Shown: positions 48,050 to 56,993, numbered from the stretch's first letter. The stretch is 64,000 nucleotides of DNA from Streptomyces sp. NBC_00513 (GCF_041431415.1 NZ_CP107846.1:103293-167292), one strand, 5' to 3'. A program made the numbers and translations. Notes: generated by a model from the sequence alone, not told the origin.

Positions 48050-48143
48050 GCCCCGGGTCCTCTGCCCGGGGGACCTATTCGCGACCGCGCGGGACCGAAC
48101 CTGCCGGGCACTCGAACTGATCAGCACTTTCCAGGGAGAAGTC

Positions 48144-48572
48144 ATGGCGCATCAATTCCGTGAGACGACGGTGCGTGTCGCCGGCGTTGACCACGCGGTT
48201 CGTACGGATGCGGCGGGCCGCGTTCGTACTGTGACGCAGCTCGAATCCGCTCACGCGAAGGCCGTCAAGGCGAAGATCGCGGAGTTGCGCAGGGCGAACC
48301 TCGCCGTCTACCGGGCTGCGGCGGTCGATGCTGAGACTGCCTCAGAGAAGCTCGGGAAGCGGTGGATTGAGGAGCAGGCGGCGGTTCGTGCGCGCGCCAT
48401 CGTTCGGCGAGCCGAGCGCGGAACATTCGTGTCGCACGCATCCGCATGGGCGGCGGACCTCCGCCCGACACCCAAGTTCCGCTTCACGGGCGAGATCCCG
48501 GACTCCCTCGTGGAGATCGAGCCCGACCACTACGCGACCTCCGAAGCGGCCGAGCAGCTGTCGCTCATCTAG
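48144..48572 (+). CDS. Hypothetical helical protein
   Basis: A 142-aa protein starting at ATG 48144 behind CCAGGGAGAA. A short strand region (TTVRVAGVDHAVRTDAAGRV) precedes long helices (LESAHAKAVKAKIAELRRANLAVYRAAAVDAETASEKLG, EEQAAVRARAIVRRAERG) and an acidic end. It lacks its own promoter-hairpin element and follows a terminator. No family is recognised. Confidence 0.62.
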   Translation: MAHQFRETTVRVAGVDHAVRTDAAGRVRTVTQLESAHAKAVKAKIAELRRANLAVYRAAAVDAETASEKLGKRWIEEQAAVRARAIVRRAERGTFVSHASAWAADLRPTPKFRFTGEIPDSLVEIEPDHYATSEAAEQLSLI

Positions 48573-48587
48573 TCGAACGCCCTCAAG

Positions 48588-48619
48588 GCGTCGCCCGGTA
48601 TCGGCTTACCGGGCGACGC
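48588..48619 (+). terminator. Hairpin terminator
   Basis: GCGTCGCCCGGTA/TACCGGGCGACGC pair perfectly around TCGGCT. From here to 48988 no gene is seen. Confidence 0.8.
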
Positions 48620-48988
48620 TCGGTAGGGCCGACCGCCCGGGGGTCGGCCTCACCACATCACCCCGGCCGCGCCCGGACCCGATGGGGCGACGGTTGGGCG
48701 GAGGTGTGCGCTCGCCAGGTGGCAGAGCCGGCGCGATGCGCCCTTACGGGTCGGTGGGCCCGGACCCACGTCGCGCGGCGTACGCCGATCGTCCGCTGGC
48801 GGCTTGCCCTGCCCCCGCCGGGACTGGCGGCCGTTGCTGGAGCCGGGCCGAACGCAGCGCCCGGGTTCTCCTGCTCCGCCCCGGGCGCCGTCGAGAGAGC
48901 GTGGGCCGGTGGGGTTTCCGGCGTCGGGTGGACGCGGGGCCCAAGCCGACGGATCTGACGGGGCGTCAGAAACGCGATCATTGTCAAG

Positions 48989-49055
48989 GTGATGAATGGT
49001 GCGTATAGTTGTCTTGTGAGGGCGGATAGAGCCCCGGCGCGGCAGTGGCAGCCGC
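48989..49055 (+). promoter_or_regulatory. Promoter-hairpin element with displaced hairpin
   Basis: GTGATG (48989-48994), nine bases, TATAGTTGTCTTGT (TATAGT 49004-49009). The hairpin GCGGC-AGTGGCA-GCCGC lies further down (49039-49055) than in other copies, after a GGGC/GCCC stretch. It precedes the 49085 gene. Confidence 0.8.
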
Positions 49056-49084
49056 ACACCGAAACCACACCCCAAGGGAGTCCT

Positions 49085-49612
49085 ATGTCCCGCGTGTTCC
49101 GCATGAAGCCCAGCGAGTTCTGGTGGGAGAACCCCCTGGATCCGGCCGCCAAACTCGGATACGTACGTTTCACCTGCGCAGAGCCGGTTGCGGACGCGTG
49201 GGAGGTGAAGTTTCCCCGCTACTCGGTCGAGTTCGGTGGCTGGTGCGCCAGTCGCAACATGCGCCTCGCCGTCGACGGCATCGCCGAGCGTTCCGTCGCC
49301 GAGCAGATTCGCGACCACATCCTGGCCGGCGAACACCAGCGCTCCGCGTTCGACGACCTGTGGGCTGAAGTCCGAGACATGGGCCGGGCGCCGTACGAGG
49401 CCTTCGACGGCGGTACCGAATTCTGGGCCACAGCAGGCTCCCGCTCCGGCCAACGCGGCACGATCGTGATCCGCAACCGAGACAGCGCCGCCGTGATGTG
49501 GGACGACGAACCCTGCTTCGTCGGCGGCACCACTTACGCCCTGGACCGAATGAGCGCCACCCGGCCTGTCGAGCGGCACATCCCGCACAGCATGGGATGG
49601 CTCAAAGGCTGA
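49085..49612 (+). CDS. Hypothetical protein
   Basis: A 175-aa protein starting at ATG 49085 behind CAAGGGAG. Mixed alpha/beta with aromatic-rich strands (FWWENPLDPAAKLGYVRFTC, WEVKFPRYSVEFGGWCASRN) and a helix VDGIAERSVAEQIRDHILAGEH. It ends PVERHIPHSMGWLKG. No family is recognised. It stands under a promoter-hairpin element. Confidence 0.66.
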   Translation: MSRVFRMKPSEFWWENPLDPAAKLGYVRFTCAEPVADAWEVKFPRYSVEFGGWCASRNMRLAVDGIAERSVAEQIRDHILAGEHQRSAFDDLWAEVRDMGRAPYEAFDGGTEFWATAGSRSGQRGTIVIRNRDSAAVMWDDEPCFVGGTTYALDRMSATRPVERHIPHSMGWLKG

Positions 49613-49618
49613 TCGGAT

Positions 49619-49654
49619 GCCGTGCGGGGCAGGCGCACGCCGGCCCCGCACGGC
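49619..49654 (+). terminator. Hairpin terminator
   Basis: GCCGTGCGGGG/CCCCGCACGGC is a perfect 11-bp stem right after the 49085 gene; another (GTCCCGCGCC/GGCGCGGGAC) follows at about 49672-49703. No gene is seen between 49613 and 49925. Confidence 0.75.
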
Positions 49655-49876
49655 GCCTTCGCAACCACGGCTGTCCCGCGCCCGCGCGCGAGCGGCGCGG
49701 GACACCCCGCCCGCCGCAGTACCCCTGCTCTGTCACCGCCCGGGAGCAACGCCCTGCGTGCCCGGGTCATCCGAGCCGGCGCCGCATCTGCCTGGAGCGC
49801 GGCCGCCCGCCGACGAGCATCCACGCGCCCCGCGAGGCTGATGAGGCGTACCGGGTGGGGCGCCCCCGGGCTCCCT

Positions 49877-49891
49877 CGGCAGTGGCAGCCG
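49877..49891 (+). ncRNA. Weak hairpin with AGTGGCA loop (no promoter box)
   Basis: CGGC-AGTGGCA-GCCG carries the conserved loop but only four base pairs. It lies 35 bases before the TTG start at 49926, matching the leader position of the other copies. Confidence 0.5.
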
Positions 49892-49925
49892 CTCCACCGC
49901 ACAACACCATTCCAAGGAGACCGCG

Positions 49926-50450
49926 TTGCTTCCTTCCGCACACCGGGCGGGAACACCCGCCCCGCCACGCGCATCCGGCACCCTCCCGCCCGCCCTCTCT
50001 GCCCGCAAGCGCAAGACGGTCCTCACGTGGGGCCTGGGAGCGGATTCGACGGCCGAGATCCTGATGTTCCTCAACAACCCGGCGGCCCACGGCCTGGAGC
50101 CGGACCTGTCGGACCTCGTGATCGTGCACGCGGTCACGGGCGACGAATTCCGGGACTCCCTGTCGTACGCCGACCGCCTGGTCCTGCCGCTCCTGCGCGC
50201 CTGGCGAATCCGCCTCGTCCAGGTCTGTCGCGGCGGGCCGCGCGACGCCGACGGGGTCCTGGTCCTCGACGACTCCCGCGCACCCCGCCGCATCCACGCG
50301 GCTGGCCCCTGGCGCCTGTCCGACGAACTGCGCACCGCCGGCACCGTCCCGATGCTCGCCTCGGGACATCGGCTCTGGTGTGTTAACTGCACCAGTGCCT
50401 CCGTACATGGAGCGAGTCGATCCCCGCCTCGAAGGAAGCTCTGTTGTTAG
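49926..50450 (+). pseudogene. PP-loop (PAPS reductase-like) protein truncated by recombinase gene
   Basis: A 174-aa frame from TTG 49926 (AAGGAGA seven bases before). KTVLTWGLGADSTAEILMFL (about residues 38-57) is a PP-loop nucleotide-binding motif of the adenine nucleotide alpha-hydrolase/PAPS reductase superfamily. The fold is followed to RTAGTVPMLASGHRLWCVNC, after which residues become non-family (SASVHGASRSPPRRKLCC) and the frame ends inside the start of the recombinase gene. Complete relatives are about 300 aa, so roughly half is missing. Likely nonfunctional or altered. Confidence 0.65.
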
Positions 50451-51712
50451 ACCTGCGCCACCAACTGATCGAGGGCCGGGCCGACGTGCCCCGCATCGGC
50501 TCAGTGATCCAGCTGGACACCATCCCCTGGTACGCCGTCGTCGGCCCTGATGAGAGCGTCGTTGCGCCCGTCGTCCCGTACCTCCGCGGCCTGATCCTGG
50601 ACGACAACCGTCCGCCGACCGCTAAGAGCTACGCCTACGACCTGCTGCGCTGGTACCGGCTGCTGTGGTTCCTGGACGTTCCGTGGGACCGGGCGACTGA
50701 GGCGGACGCGTCCGCGCTGGTCGGATGGCTCCGCACAGCCGCGAACCCCCAGCGCCGCCGGAGTAACTCGGACGCGCCGCGGCCCGGGTCGGTCAACCCG
50801 CGGACTGGCAAGCCCTACCTCCGTGCGGGCTACGCGCCCTCGACGATCAACCACTGCCTGACCGTGGTCAGCAGCTTCTACGCCTACCACCGGCACTACA
50901 GCCGCGGCCCGCTGGTCAACCCGGTGCCCGAATCGCTGGCCATGCGCCGGGCCTTGGCCCACCGGGCTCCGGACGGCGAGGTCCAGCCGTTCCGCCGGGC
51001 ACGGCTCCGTCAGAAGGTCCGCAGGTCCGATCCGCGCTCGATTCCGGACGCGATGTGGGGCGAGTTCTTCGCCGGTCTGACCTGCGACCGGGACCGGGCT
51101 GCCGTTCTGCTCTACGTCTCCAGCGGCTCGCGGGCGAGCGAACTCCTCGGGGTGACGCCGGGGGACATCGACTGGCCCAAGCAGCTGATCTGGGTGGTCA
51201 CCAAGGGCACGGAGGACCGCGAGGCCGTCCCGGCCAGTCCGCAGGCCCTGACGGTCTTGGCCGCCTACCTCGACCACATCGGGCTGCCGCCGGCCGATCA
51301 GCCGGTCCTTCGCACCCGGCGGGGCCTGGACCGGCCGCTGACCTACTGGGCGATGCGGCGGGTGATCCAGCGGGTGAACGACAAGCTCGGCACGAACTGG
51401 ACGCTGCACGACCTGCGGCACACGGCCGCGACGCGGATGGCGAACGATCCGAACCTCACGCTCGCCCAGGTCCGCGCGATCCTGCGGCACACCGACCTGG
51501 CGACCACGGGCCGCTACCTGAACGCACGGGTGGAGGACCTCTTCGACGCCTTGCAGGCCCACTACAACCGGCCGCGGGTCCAGCGGTCCTTCGCGCCCGG
51601 TTACGACCCAAGGGCAGGCGTCATCGGCCGGCAGGACGTAACCGCGCCGCCGGCCAGCTGCCGGAGCGGAGGCGGTGAGGCTGGCAGCGGAGCGCAGTAC
51701 GCCCTGTTCTGA
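50444..51712 (+). CDS. Tyrosine recombinase/integrase
   Basis: A 422-aa protein from TTG 50444. The catalytic set is complete: SSGSRASELLG (first Arg, about residue 229), VTKGTEDR (Lys), HDLRHTAATRM (His-x-x-Arg, about 326), LRHTDLATTGRYLN (His and the Tyr nucleophile, about 356). Residues 45-170 are the core-binding domain. The last ~45 residues (DPRAGVIGRQDVTAPPASCRSG...QYALF) do not look like integrase and may be read-through into flanking DNA. It begins within the interrupted PP-loop gene, so it probably arrived by its own insertion. The att sites are not evident. Confidence 0.88.
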   Translation: MLDLRHQLIEGRADVPRIGSVIQLDTIPWYAVVGPDESVVAPVVPYLRGLILDDNRPPTAKSYAYDLLRWYRLLWFLDVPWDRATEADASALVGWLRTAANPQRRRSNSDAPRPGSVNPRTGKPYLRAGYAPSTINHCLTVVSSFYAYHRHYSRGPLVNPVPESLAMRRALAHRAPDGEVQPFRRARLRQKVRRSDPRSIPDAMWGEFFAGLTCDRDRAAVLLYVSSGSRASELLGVTPGDIDWPKQLIWVVTKGTEDREAVPASPQALTVLAAYLDHIGLPPADQPVLRTRRGLDRPLTYWAMRRVIQRVNDKLGTNWTLHDLRHTAATRMANDPNLTLAQVRAILRHTDLATTGRYLNARVEDLFDALQAHYNRPRVQRSFAPGYDPRAGVIGRQDVTAPPASCRSGGGEAGSGAQYALF

Positions 51713-51901
51713 CGGCGATCCGTGACCTGCGGCGCGCCGCCCCCGGATTCAGGAAGGAGCGGAAACGGGCCGTCTGTGGATGGTGGTCCTACGGGCGCTA
51801 CGCGAACTCCCGCAGCTGACGCGGCGCGGAGGGTGTGCTGCGAAGCCGGCGCCGTTAAGCCGGGCGAAACCGGCAGGCGCGGGCAGGAGGGCCTTGCGGC
51901 A

Positions 51902-51952
51902 GTGATGTGTGCAATGTATAGTTGTCTTGTTGGTCGGCGGTGGCAGCCGATC
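51902..51952 (+). promoter_or_regulatory. Promoter-hairpin element
   Basis: GTGATG (51902-51907), nine bases, TATAGTTGTCTTGTT (TATAGT 51917-51922), hairpin GGTCGGC-GGTGGCA-GCCGATC (51932-51952). It precedes the 51988 gene. Confidence 0.87.
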
Positions 51953-51987
51953 ACACCGGACGCACCCTCACCCCGACGGAGAATCCC

Positions 51988-52281
51988 ATGTACTTCACCG
52001 CACTCGCTGAGCTCCCCTCCTCCCTCACCGGCGTGGACGAGCTGCGTCGGACCGAGGCGGGTTGGGAGCACGGCCCGGACGGCGTCGGGTACGCCCCGCT
52101 GTGCAACCTGGTGCGCGGGTGTGGCGCCCCCGCCGAATGGGTCATCGAGCACCCCTCCACCTGCACCCGTCGCTTCGTGTGCAGGGACTTCCACACCGTT
52201 GAGGTTGCCGCCGTTGCGGTGGCCTGCTGGGTGACCGAGGCGACCGAGCTCGCCGAGTACCTGGCAGGCACGCGCGAGTAG
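51988..52281 (+). CDS. Hypothetical small Cys-containing protein
   Basis: A 97-aa protein starting at ATG 51988 behind GACGGAGAA. Cysteines in CNLVRGCGAP and STCTRRFVCRDFH (about residues 38-66) form a likely zinc site. The C-terminus is a helix (AVAVACWVTEATELAEYLAG). No family is recognised. A terminator hairpin follows. Confidence 0.65.
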   Translation: MYFTALAELPSSLTGVDELRRTEAGWEHGPDGVGYAPLCNLVRGCGAPAEWVIEHPSTCTRRFVCRDFHTVEVAAVAVACWVTEATELAEYLAGTRE

Positions 52282-52287
52282 CTGGCC

Positions 52288-52319
52288 TCGGGGGTGGGCG
52301 GCCTACCGCCCACCCCCGA
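52288..52319 (+). terminator. Hairpin terminator
   Basis: TCGGGGGTGGGCGG and CCGCCCACCCCCGA pair perfectly around CCTA directly after the 51988 gene. Confidence 0.82.
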
Positions 52320-52375
52320 AGCAAGCAGGCTGAAGGCACGATGCCGACGGCTTCACCGCTGTTGAGCAGCACATC

Positions 52376-52402
52376 CCCGGGCGGCAGTGGCAGTCGCCCG
52401 GG
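52376..52402 (+). ncRNA. Hairpin with AGTGGCA loop, 10-bp stem, no promoter box
   Basis: CCCGGGCGGC-AGTGGCA-GTCGCCCGGG (one G-U pair) has the conserved loop but no GTGATG/TATAGT upstream. It lies 28 bases before the 52430 gene and after a terminator. Confidence 0.75.
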
Positions 52403-52429
52403 ACCGGACACCACATCAGGGAGAACCCC

Positions 52430-53824
52430 ATGACCCGTACCACCTTCCTCGCATCCACCGGCTGCACCCGCACCAGCGAAACCCACCTCTACACCCACGC
52501 GGTCATCGTCGACACCCGCGACGGGGAGGGGCGCATCGCGCTCACCTGGTCCAAGTCCGAGGCCAACGTCCTCAAGGCGGCCCGGGCCGCCGAGCGCGCG
52601 GCCTGGAAGAACATCGCCGTCGAGGAAGTGAGCGTCCAGGAGAAGCCGGCCCGCACTCGCAAGGCAACCCACAATCAGGTTCCCGACGCCGCGCAACCGG
52701 CCCCGGCCGCCGAACGCGCACCGCTCGCCCTCTGCTCCGTCCGCCCGGCCTCGGCCGGCGGCTTCGACGTCGTCAACAACAGCGGCCTGGTCGTCTCGGG
52801 CGACTGGCAGACCGAGGTCGGCGCCCGGGAGCGCGCCAACTACTTGAACGCCTGTGAGAACCGCAAGCGCGCCGAGGACGCCCTGACCGAGCCTCAGCGG
52901 CGGGTGTACGCCATCGTCCGGCGCGATCTGACGATTCGCTCCGGCTACCGGCACAACCTCACCGCAGTCCGGAGCCTGCACGCCGCAGGACTCGTCAAGC
53001 TCACCGAGCACGGTCCCGGCTCCTGGACGGCCGACTACGTCACACCCCCCGCCGAGAGTGCGGCCGGGGACCCCTCGACCGTCGGCGCGGGCGTCCTGCC
53101 CGAGGACGCCGACCACCCGGTGACCCTCGCCGCGCGCACGGCCCTGTCCGGGCAGCCGCTCGCCGACGTCGCCGGCCCCGACGATCTCGGCACCCTGGCC
53201 GGCTACTGGATCCGGCCGATCGGCGACAGGGGCCGCCTGGCCGTCGCCTGGGTCGAGGGCGGGAAGCTGACCGTGGGCGCCGACGAACGGCCGCCCCTGG
53301 CTCGGCTGAGCGTCGCGAAGGAACTGTTCGAGCGGACGCAGGGCTGGCTCGTGGAACCTGGCGACAACTCGTCGCTGGTCGTCTGGCATGTACCGACCCT
53401 GGAGGCCGCGGCCCAGGGACTGGGCGCCGAACAGGGCCGCGGTGCGATCACCGACATCTGGTCCATCACCCACGACCACCTTCCCGACGGTCGCTACTTC
53501 CTCCGCGTCGAGGCTCCCGATCACGCCGCCGCCATCAAGGCCGCCGAGGCCACCACGGGCGGCCGCCAGGTCCGGCGGGCAGGATTCCGCCTGAGTGCCC
53601 GCCGCCTGCGGGAAGGAGACCTGGTACGCACCGTCGGCGAACGGGTCCGGCATGTGGCCACGCGCCAGACCGGCACCGTCGAAGCGGTCGACGCGCACAT
53701 CGTCGGCGCCCGCTCGTACCGGGACGGCGTGACCGTCGCTGTGGACGGCCGGTCCCGCAAGACCGCGCGCGCCCTGGAGTGGGAGCCCCTGTCGGAAGTC
53801 GAGGACCCCGAGGCCGCCCACTGA
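52430..53824 (+). CDS. Hypothetical multidomain protein
   Basis: A 464-aa protein starting at ATG 52430 behind CAGGGAG. The N-terminal 60 residues (LYTHAVIVDTRDGEGRIALTWSKSEANVLKAARAAERAAW) form a small alpha/beta unit. Residues 140-200 contain a winged-helix-like segment (LTEPQRRVYAIVRRDLTIRSGYRHNLTAVRSLHAAGLVKL). From about 395 an SH3-like end (REGDLVRTVGERVRHVATRQTGTVEAV) is visible. No overall family is recognised. It is the largest gene in this regulon. Confidence 0.68.
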   Translation: MTRTTFLASTGCTRTSETHLYTHAVIVDTRDGEGRIALTWSKSEANVLKAARAAERAAWKNIAVEEVSVQEKPARTRKATHNQVPDAAQPAPAAERAPLALCSVRPASAGGFDVVNNSGLVVSGDWQTEVGARERANYLNACENRKRAEDALTEPQRRVYAIVRRDLTIRSGYRHNLTAVRSLHAAGLVKLTEHGPGSWTADYVTPPAESAAGDPSTVGAGVLPEDADHPVTLAARTALSGQPLADVAGPDDLGTLAGYWIRPIGDRGRLAVAWVEGGKLTVGADERPPLARLSVAKELFERTQGWLVEPGDNSSLVVWHVPTLEAAAQGLGAEQGRGAITDIWSITHDHLPDGRYFLRVEAPDHAAAIKAAEATTGGRQVRRAGFRLSARRLREGDLVRTVGERVRHVATRQTGTVEAVDAHIVGARSYRDGVTVAVDGRSRKTARALEWEPLSEVEDPEAAH

Positions 53825-53922
53825 TGACCCGCGTCCGGTCCCACCTCGGACCGAGCCCCGGGTCCCTGCACCCTGCCTTCATCCCTCGTTCAACCCTGCC
53901 GCCCTCGACACGAAGGACTGAG

Positions 53923-54315
53923 ATGACCAGGCGAAACGAACCCACCGAAGGTGACCTGCTGCTCGCCGAACTGGCCGCTCGCGGCCGTCACGCCTTTCCG
54001 GGCGGCGAGGGCGGCGTGAGCTTCCTGATCATGGCCATCGACCCGGGCGCCCCGGACGACGAGGACGCCGCCTACGGCGTCCCGCACGTCCTGATGTACG
54101 CCGGCGAGCAGGCTGACCGGCCCGCGTCCCAGCACAGCGAACCCTGGTCCGCGCATTTGCACGCCGCCGACGGAACCTACCTCGACACCCTCGTCGACGG
54201 CTCCCCCGAGCCGCTCGACGCGGCCGCCGACGCCGCCCGGTGCGCCCACGAGGTGACCGCACAGCTCCGCCGTAGCAACATTCCGCCGACCGCACGCCGG
54301 TTCTGCACCTTCTGA
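53923..54315 (+). CDS. Hypothetical acidic protein
   Basis: A 130-aa protein starting at ATG 53923. It begins with a helix (EPTEGDLLLAELAARGRHAFPG), then VSFLIMAIDPGAPDDEDAAYGVPHVLMYAGE and a helical end (LDAAADAARCAHEVTAQLRRSN). Acidic overall. It follows the 52430 gene by about 100 bases. No family is recognised. Confidence 0.62.
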   Translation: MTRRNEPTEGDLLLAELAARGRHAFPGGEGGVSFLIMAIDPGAPDDEDAAYGVPHVLMYAGEQADRPASQHSEPWSAHLHAADGTYLDTLVDGSPEPLDAAADAARCAHEVTAQLRRSNIPPTARRFCTF

Positions 54316-54324
54316 TCCAACCCT

Positions 54325-54353
54325 CGCCGGGCGGCAGTGGCAGCCGCCCGGCG
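54325..54353 (+). ncRNA. Hairpin with AGTGGCA loop, perfect 11-bp stem
   Basis: CGCCGGGCGGC-AGTGGCA-GCCGCCCGGCG, the strongest hairpin of the set, has no promoter box. It lies 34 bases before the 54387 gene, between two genes of one likely operon. Confidence 0.8.
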
Positions 54354-54386
54354 CCGAACTCACCACCCCGCACCGCGAGGAGACCC

Positions 54387-55634
54387 ATGGACATGCCCAC
54401 CCGCCGCCAATTGCTGGAGGGGATCCGGCGCGCCCACCAGGCCGACGCCGCGTACACCGCAGCCGGCCGCGCCCACGCCCGGGCCGCCATAGCCGTCGCC
54501 GACGCACACGCCCACATCGCCCACGACCCGCAACCGCGCTCCGCCGCCGACGAGCTGAAGGCCGCCCAGGTCCACGCCGACGGTCTTGCCCGACGCGAGC
54601 GAGAGGCCCGGGTCAAGGTCCGTCGGACCTTCACCGCGGCCCGCGCGGCCAACCGCGCCCTCGGGGCGCTCTACAGCCCGCACGCCCCCGGACGCGGAAC
54701 CGGCGGCCGGCGCCGGTCCGACGTCGCGGCCGGCATTCTCGGCGAGCTCGCCAAAACTCCCCGCGAGCTCGTCCTCGCCGCGGACAAAATCCTTGTGTCC
54801 ACGAGCGGCGGCAAAGATTCAGTTGTCGCCGGGCACCGCGTGGTCACCCTGGCCGCCGAGGTCGGCTGTCTGGAGAAGGTGGTCATGGTCCACGCGGACC
54901 TGGGGGAGGAGTCCGAATGGCCGGGCGTCCGCGAGCTCGCGCAGCGCCAGGCCGAGCGCTGGGGCGCCGAGTTCCTCGTGGTCAAAGCCGATCGCGGGCT
55001 GCTCGGCCTCGTCGAGAAGCGCGGCATGTGGCCGGACGCGGCCCGCCGGCTGTGCACTTCATCCCTGAAGCGGGACAAGATCGCCCCGCTGTTCAAGCAG
55101 ATCACCGACGCCCTCGGCCTGGACGAGCAAGCCCTGATCCTCTCCGCCCTCGGCATTCGGGCTGCGGAATCCCCCGCCCGGGCCCGCAAGCTCCCGCTCG
55201 CCGTCGACATGCGCGCGAGCACCGGCCAGCGCATGGTTTTGACCTGGCATCCGATCCTCGATCTCTCCGAGGCCGACGTTTGGCAGCAGATCGCCGACGC
55301 CGCCCTGGAGTACCACCCCGTCTACGACGCGATCATCCCCCGACTGTCCTGCGTTTTCTGCGTGCTGGCCGGGCGGGACGTCCTGGTGCGCGCCGTACGT
55401 CTGTGCTGGGCCCTGGGCCTGGACCTGCCCACCCGGTACGTCGCCCTCGAAGAGCACATCGGTCACCGCTTCCGGCAGAAACTAAGCGTCGCCGAAATCG
55501 TCGCCGAGGCCGCCCGCGTCGAGGCGGAGGAAGGCCCCCTGGTCTGGGCCCGAGGGGACGCGCTGCGAGCCCGGATCGGCGAGGAGTCCGCGGCCGACTA
55601 CCTCCGCCGGCTGGCCCAGGCCCTGGCCGCCTGA
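54387..55634 (+). CDS. PP-loop phosphoadenosine phosphosulfate reductase-like enzyme
   Basis: A 415-aa protein starting at ATG 54387 behind GCGAGGAGA. An N-terminal coiled coil (about 1-90) precedes the PP-loop STSGGKDSVVAGHRV (about residues 134-148), then KVVMVHADLGEESEWPGVRELA. FVLTWHPILDLSEADVWQQI-like and CVFCVLAGRDVL segments follow (about 283-335). The PP-loop fold activates a substrate with ATP or binds an adenylyl group; members include PAPS reductases, tRNA-modifying enzymes and DndC-type DNA modification proteins. The Cys pair could bind a cluster. Substrate unknown. The truncated relative is at 49926. Confidence 0.82.
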   Translation: MDMPTRRQLLEGIRRAHQADAAYTAAGRAHARAAIAVADAHAHIAHDPQPRSAADELKAAQVHADGLARREREARVKVRRTFTAARAANRALGALYSPHAPGRGTGGRRRSDVAAGILGELAKTPRELVLAADKILVSTSGGKDSVVAGHRVVTLAAEVGCLEKVVMVHADLGEESEWPGVRELAQRQAERWGAEFLVVKADRGLLGLVEKRGMWPDAARRLCTSSLKRDKIAPLFKQITDALGLDEQALILSALGIRAAESPARARKLPLAVDMRASTGQRMVLTWHPILDLSEADVWQQIADAALEYHPVYDAIIPRLSCVFCVLAGRDVLVRAVRLCWALGLDLPTRYVALEEHIGHRFRQKLSVAEIVAEAARVEAEEGPLVWARGDALRARIGEESAADYLRRLAQALAA

Positions 55635-55771
55635 CGGCCGAGACGCCTCGCGAGAGGAGAAGGCGCGGCCGGACCGCCATCACGGGATGACCCCCGGGGC
55701 GGCGGCCGGCTGCTCCAGGGCGCTGCTGAACTGCGGGAAACCGGGATCGAGGACGCGCCGCCGCCACTCAA

Positions 55772-55819
55772 GTGATGGATATGTGGTATAGTTGTTTTAA
55801 GTCGGCGGTGGCAGCCGAC
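55772..55819 (+). promoter_or_regulatory. Promoter-hairpin element
   Basis: GTGATG (55772-55777), nine bases, TATAGTTGTTTTAA (TATAGT 55787-55792), hairpin GTCGGC-GGTGGCA-GCCGAC (55801-55819). It precedes the 55850 gene. Confidence 0.87.
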
Positions 55820-55849
55820 CAACTCAACCGAACACACCCAAGGAGAGTC

Positions 55850-56236
55850 GTGACCCGATCGCCCTCCCCGAACACCACACCCCAGCCCTCCATCTGCCTG
55901 GTTCTCGACCCGGAGGGCCGTGGCACCGTCCTCCAGGTCACCTCCGTGCACAACCTCGACGGCGAGACCCTCGCCGAGCGCCTCTACGAGGCCTACGCCA
56001 TGACCACCGAGAACAACGAGGAGCTCCCCGCCGAGATCACCGCCGAGACGCTCCTCGGCCACCTCGGCAAGCAGATCGCCGACTGCGCCGAAGGCTGGCA
56101 CCACTGGGCCAACGAGCCGACACAGGAGGCCTGGGACACCGTCCGACCCTGGGCCGAACGGCAGGTCCGCCGCCTGTTCCCGGATCTGACCTGGAGCGTC
56201 GAGCCGGACCGGCAGTTCCTGCCGCCCAGCAGCTGA
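55850..56236 (+). CDS. Hypothetical protein
   Basis: A 128-aa protein starting at GTG 55850 behind AAGGAGAG. A strand (ICLVLDPEGRGTVLQVTSVH) leads to a helical acidic region (GETLAERLYEAYAMTTENNEELPAEITAETLLGHLGKQIADCAEGW) and DLTWSVEPDRQF. No family is recognised. It stands under a promoter-hairpin element. Confidence 0.65.
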   Translation: MTRSPSPNTTPQPSICLVLDPEGRGTVLQVTSVHNLDGETLAERLYEAYAMTTENNEELPAEITAETLLGHLGKQIADCAEGWHHWANEPTQEAWDTVRPWAERQVRRLFPDLTWSVEPDRQFLPPSS

Positions 56237-56348
56237 ACCCTCCCACCGGCGGGGGCGGCTGCCCACGGAGCAGCCGCCGCCCGACGCCGGCGCCCTGCCG
56301 CCGCCGGCCCTGAAGCGCCACCGCGCCGCCGGCCGCCGGAGTGCCCAG

Positions 56349-56993
56349 ATGCCCACCGCCCCCATTCCCTCCGGGCAACTGCCCCGTCACCGCCGCGTGG
56401 TCTACCGCGACGGCCGATACAGCACCGTCCACCGCTTCCGCTACGCCGCCGCGCACCTGGAGGCCCGCCGCACCGGCCGGCAGTGGCACGTCGACCAACT
56501 GATACCCCGCACCGCCCCCGTGCCGCGGGAAGCCGTCGTGCGCTGCGCCACCACCCTCGCCGAGGCCGCGGCCCAGGCGGCCGCCCCGCTCGACCGCCGG
56601 GCCGTCCAGGCGCCCGACCACACGGACGACAACTTGCGCGCGTATGCCGCCGCAGGCTGTGACGTCATCGACCCCGCCACCAGCCACCGCCCAGGCGCCC
56701 ACGGCGTATTTGTGAACCTGCGCGCTGGCCCCCTTGCTCACACCCTGGTGCGGCCGCGGCGGACGCATCCCCCGAGGAAGATCACCATGCCGCCGCCGAG
56801 GGCCACGGCCCAGGAGAGCTGCGGACCCATCGGCGGACCCGTCCAGAACGGCGCGCCCAGGGTGGTCTGGATCGCCGCGTACGAGGCGAGGGAGAGAGCC
56901 GTTCCGGACGGCGTCGGCCGCCTTCGCTCCAAGGCGGGGAGGCGGAACGGCTTCCAGGTCTGGTTCTGGTTGTTCGAGGGCATGGCGAAGTAG
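56349..56993 (+). CDS. Hypothetical protein with foreign C-terminal half
   Basis: A 214-aa frame starting at ATG 56349. Residues 1-115 look like a real protein (RRVVYRDGRYSTVHRFRYAAAHLEARRTGRQWHVDQL, then CATTLAEAAAQAAAPLDRRAVQ). From about residue 120 (DNA about 56705 onward) the sequence turns basic and irregular while the minus strand becomes protein-like (56738-56983). The gene probably runs into foreign DNA at a recombination junction near 56700-56740, giving a chimeric tail. Confidence 0.5.
   Translation: MPTAPIPSGQLPRHRRVVYRDGRYSTVHRFRYAAAHLEARRTGRQWHVDQLIPRTAPVPREAVVRCATTLAEAAAQAAAPLDRRAVQAPDHTDDNLRAYAAAGCDVIDPATSHRPGAHGVFVNLRAGPLAHTLVRPRRTHPPRKITMPPPRATAQESCGPIGGPVQNGAPRVVWIAAYEARERAVPDGVGRLRSKAGRRNGFQVWFWLFEGMAK
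56738..56983 (-). pseudogene. Truncated N-terminus of a membrane-protein gene
   Basis: On the minus strand, ATG 56983 opens MPSNNQNQTWKPFRLPALERR, followed by one transmembrane segment (LSWAVALGGGMVIFLGG) and a stop at the junction. It looks like the first 80 residues of a longer membrane protein whose remainder was lost. Confidence 0.45.

Noticed and set aside
48622..48988. Possible genes on the minus strand (Arg/Pro-rich frames)
   Set aside because: Composition is typical of out-of-frame high-GC DNA, and no ribosome site was found.
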